Assembly: GCA_002383425.1 (NCBI GenBank)
Contig: DFYV01000179.1
Span: 1-23,832, forward strand
Origin: Bacteroidales bacterium UBA4073
Lineage (GTDB): Bacteria; Bacteroidota; Bacteroidia; Bacteroidales; Tenuifilaceae
Length of the DNA: 23,832 nucleotides
Direction of reading: 5' to 3'
The position numbers were made by a program, and so were the translations under genes. Below are positions 23,810-23,832 of the stretch, piece after piece (position 1 is the first letter of the stretch; every line of letters starts with the position of its first letter). Below the pieces are notes generated by a model that was not told the DNA's origin, ran no database searches, and saw only the letters and a list, made by a program, of their open reading frames with translations.

Positions 23810-23832
23810 TAAATTCTAATTTCTAAATACTA
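23810..23832. repeat. Start of another heptamer array, cut by window end
   Basis: TAAATTC, TAATTTC, TAAATAC and a partial TA run in 7-bp register to the window end. They resemble the CTAAA-type units at 58-71 and 4691-4704. It lies about 97 bp beyond the abiEii stop. Length beyond the window is unknown. Confidence 0.5.

Overview
The window looks like a chromosomal segment of a Bacteroidota bacterium, probably Bacteroidales or Marinilabiliales. The evidence is the gene order ftsX, DUF3098, uppP, truB, queA, typical Bacteroidota families (FISUMP-domain surface protein, YfhO, RhuM), a long single-chain glycyl-tRNA synthetase, and several TAnnTTTG-type -7 promoter boxes instead of clear Shine-Dalgarno starts. 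No tRNA, rRNA or CRISPR array was seen.

Layout. 1-4600: a minus-strand SGNH hydrolase-like exported protein, then a plus-strand group of an ArsC-family protein, a double CAP-domain exported protein and a class I fumarase. 4601-4995: an intergenic stretch with inverted 7-bp repeat arrays and a strong hairpin terminator. 4996-12848: a minus-strand run glyS, yfhO-like, ftsX, DUF3098, uppP, truB, and queA (queA probably also has its own promoters). It covers translation, cell division and lipid carrier recycling. 12984-16000: a membrane histidine kinase with a YfiR-like sensor domain, tail-to-tail with a stand-alone response regulator. 16499-20734: a FISUMP surface protein, a shrunken methyl-accepting chemotaxis protein remnant, and two divergent glycosyltransferase genes. 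21101-23832: an accessory, decayed zone with a cut-off small ORF, a frameshifted RhuM gene, a methyltransferase-like C-terminal tail, a truncated RAYT transposase and an intact-looking AbiEi/AbiEii toxin-antitoxin pair.

The most unusual signal is not a protein. Intergenic regions carry related non-coding elements. One family (16295-16480 and 20819-21049) has imperfect terminal inverted repeats and an 87-nt body about 82% identical between the two copies. Right after the body comes a degenerate array in exact 7-bp register, with 10 units in one copy and 14-15 in the other. A matching solitary terminus at 21162 leads into a 9-bp array. A second family (22-134 and 4655-4828) shares a roughly 50-nt leader and has ACTCRCT-type heptamer arrays that can fold back. 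A further heptamer array starts at the window end. All alignments and counts were made by eye.
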